From: Microcoleus vaginatus WJT46-NPBG5
GTDB taxonomy: Bacteria; Cyanobacteriota; Cyanobacteriia; Cyanobacteriales; Oscillatoriaceae
Direction: 5' to 3'
Assembly (NCBI GenBank): GCA_019359355.1
Contig: JAHHHM010000017.1
Coordinates: forward strand, 99,048-163,047
DNA length: 64,000 nt
Under the pieces are notes generated by a model. It was not told the origin of the DNA. It worked only from the letters and a program-made list of their open reading frames with translations, and ran no database searches. Below are positions 62,470-64,000 of the stretch, one piece after another. Each line of letters starts with the position of its first letter. Positions within the stretch are counted from its first letter, which is position 1. The translations under genes were made by a program, and so were the position numbers.

Positions 62470-62651
62470 TGATATTTTTACCAAAGTCAGATGCACCCGA
62501 TTGGGGGTTTGTATCCACCGGCACTCACTTGGAATCTAAATTTCAAACTTAATCGGCTTGCAAAAATCTGAAATACTTGCTAAACATAGCTTGCAGCCTT
62601 CTGTAAAGGCGTGAATGTTCGCATCAAGTTAGTCAAAAATCCAAAATTGAT

Positions 62652-63746
62652 ATGACCCACAGCTGGAACAACGGTGAAAATAGACAATCCCGCCGGATTT
62701 TAATTACGGGGGGTGCCGGCTTTATTGGCTCAAATTTTGTGCATCACTGGTGCGAACATTACGGGGATGATCGCGTGGTGGTTCTCGATGCTTTGACGTA
62801 TGCCGGCAACCGGCACACTCTGGCACAGTTGGAGGGAAGGGAGAATTTTCGCTTTGTGCAGGGGGATATTTGTGATCGCGCGGCAGTCGATAGTCTATTG
62901 CAAGAGGAAGCGATTGATACGGTTGCCCACTTTGCCGCAGAATCTCACGTCGATCGCTCAATTCTTGGTCCCGGTGCTTTTGTGCAAACGAATGTGGTGG
63001 GCACTTTTACGCTGCTAGAGGCGTTTCGGCAGCATTGGAATGGCAAGGGACAACCGAGTGATTACAGATTTCTTCATGTCTCTACGGATGAAGTTTACGG
63101 CAGTCTCGGCCCGGATGATCCAGCGTTTACGGAAACAACGCCTTATGCGCCCAATAGTCCCTATTCTGCATCGAAAGCCGGCAGTGATCATTTAGCGCGG
63201 GCTTATTTCCACACGTACAAAGTTCCGACGATTATTACCAATTGTTCCAACAATTACGGCCCTTATCATTTCCCTGAAAAATTGATTCCCCTGATGTGCA
63301 TTAATATGCTGTTGGGTAAGCCGTTGCCGGTTTATGGGGATGGTCAAAATGTGCGGGATTGGCTGTATGTTCGGGATCATTGTAGTGCCTTGGATGTGGT
63401 GATTCATCGCGGTGAACCGGGGGAAACTTATAATGTTGGCGGGAATAATGAGGTCAAAAATATTGACTTGGTGCGGATGTTGTGTAAGTTAATGGATGAG
63501 ATGGCAACTGAGCTGCCGGTGCGTCCTTGTGAGGAGTTAATTACGTTTGTCAAGGATCGGCCTGGACACGATCGCCGGTATGCGATTGATGCAACGAAGA
63601 TTAAAACCGAGTTAGGTTGGACGCCTTCTGTAACGGTTGAAGAGGGATTGCGGCGCACGGTTGAATGGTTTTTAACCCATGAAGATTGGTGGAAACCGCT
63701 ACTCTCTGAAGAGTATCAAGCTTATTACAACCAAGTTTACGTTTAG
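62652..63746 (+). CDS. rfbB: dTDP-glucose 4,6-dehydratase
   Basis: 364 residues. NAD-binding [14 protein letters not shown], then the catalytic region: [21 protein letters not shown] (Tyr-x-x-x-Lys) and [19 protein letters not shown]. The ending [15 protein letters not shown] and [22 protein letters not shown] is typical of RfbB. It converts dTDP-glucose to dTDP-4-keto-6-deoxyglucose, the entry to rhamnose and other deoxysugars, so it fits the surface polysaccharide locus. No other rfb gene is visible to the right edge. Confidence 0.95.
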   Translation: MTHSWNNGENRQSRRILITGGAGFIGSNFVHHWCEHYGDDRVVVLDALTYAGNRHTLAQLEGRENFRFVQGDICDRAAVDSLLQEEAIDTVAHFAAESHVDRSILGPGAFVQTNVVGTFTLLEAFRQHWNGKGQPSDYRFLHVSTDEVYGSLGPDDPAFTETTPYAPNSPYSASKAGSDHLARAYFHTYKVPTIITNCSNNYGPYHFPEKLIPLMCINMLLGKPLPVYGDGQNVRDWLYVRDHCSALDVVIHRGEPGETYNVGGNNEVKNIDLVRMLCKLMDEMATELPVRPCEELITFVKDRPGHDRRYAIDATKIKTELGWTPSVTVEEGLRRTVEWFLTHEDWWKPLLSEEYQAYYNQVYV

Positions 63747-64000
63747 ATGTAAAAATTGGGAGGCTCTCCATTTCAGCATAGCAATTTCGCCCCCTAAATC
63801 CCCCAATTCTGGGGGACTTTGAAGGGTTGTGTGTACACCATAGTAGCCAACGTAAGGGGGAACTAGAATTTACCTCAAAGCCCCCAGCATTGGCAGGGCT
63901 AATTCATTGTAAGGAGAGAAAATTAATCCGGCCACTTTATCGCCTAGACTATCTTCTATCCCCGATTTTGACAGCTCAAAAAATCCCTGAGCATGAATCT
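63747..64000. other. Right-edge intergenic region with a palindromic repeat
   Basis: A hairpin CCCCCAATTCTGGGGG (63800-63815) preceded by CCCCTAAAT is of the type scattered through many cyanobacterial genomes. No complete gene is visible after it. An ATG at 63993 reads only two codons before the window ends and has no clear ribosome binding site. Confidence 0.45.

Noticed and set aside
63993..64000. Start codon of a next gene at the right edge
   Set aside because: Only two codons visible and no ribosome binding site; cannot be judged.
1..64000. CRISPR arrays, tRNA or rRNA genes, prophage
   Set aside because: No regularly spaced repeats, no cloverleaf-like sequence with a GGTTC-type T arm, and no phage structural genes were seen by eye.

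Overview
The window looks like chromosomal DNA from a cyanobacterium, probably a filamentous, exopolysaccharide-making one. The reasons are a DesA-type acyl-lipid desaturase at the left edge, several pentapeptide-repeat proteins, a DUF3598 protein, a NACHT-WD40 protein, multi-PAS/GAF signalling proteins and a Mut7-C protein. The short word GCCGG/CCGGC is scattered very densely through genes and spacers. I saw no tRNA, rRNA, CRISPR array, prophage or intact transposase.

Layout. 1-4.2 kb: truncated desA, then a membrane PAS/GAF/GGDEF/EAL protein. 4.4-6.9 kb: an unusual fusion of a cyclic-nucleotide-binding-like domain, a degenerate sigma54-activator-like ATPase domain and a membrane polyferredoxin. 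7-11.5 kb: secreted pentapeptide and TPR proteins, then a NACHT / glycine-rich membrane / WD40 protein. 12.2-15.7 kb: two small orphan genes, a CRP-like palindrome and a GAF-GAF-PAS-cyclase protein whose cyclase domain lacks key residues. 16.5-19.9 kb: thioesterase, threonine dehydratase-like enzyme, phosphodiester glycosidase and a pentapeptide protein.

20.0-21.3 kb is the highlight. A DAHP synthase gene (first step of aromatic amino acid synthesis) is preceded by two consecutive leader-peptide attenuators. Each has a tiny ORF packed with Phe/Tyr/Trp codons, an antiterminator pairing and an intrinsic terminator. A good promoter lies upstream of both, so the pair should tie aroF transcription to charging of aromatic tRNAs.

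21.3-33 kb holds mixed housekeeping and accessory genes: methyltransferase, Mut7-C, ROK kinase, GT-C membrane protein, NADAR, DUF3598, NTF2-like, pentapeptide, cupin, Tat-exported LD-carboxypeptidase and a membrane HTH protein. 33.2-35.5 kb encodes a membrane spermidine-synthase-like fusion.

35.5-58 kb is a large surface-polysaccharide locus. A minus-strand operon runs from 45.7 kb down to 35.5 kb: GT2, ABC exporter, two GT2, methyltransferase, acyltransferase, GT2 and a frameshifted GT4. A plus-strand arm runs from 46.3 to 57.9 kb: GT2, FAD-dependent amine oxidase/mutase-like protein, a three-domain GT2-methyltransferase-deacetylase, two large GT-C-like membrane proteins and GT2. Sugar precursor genes (heptose-7-P kinase-like and dTDP-glucose 4,6-dehydratase) follow at 61.2-63.7 kb, after a SagB-type oxidoreductase, a pentapeptide protein and a Uma2 nuclease.
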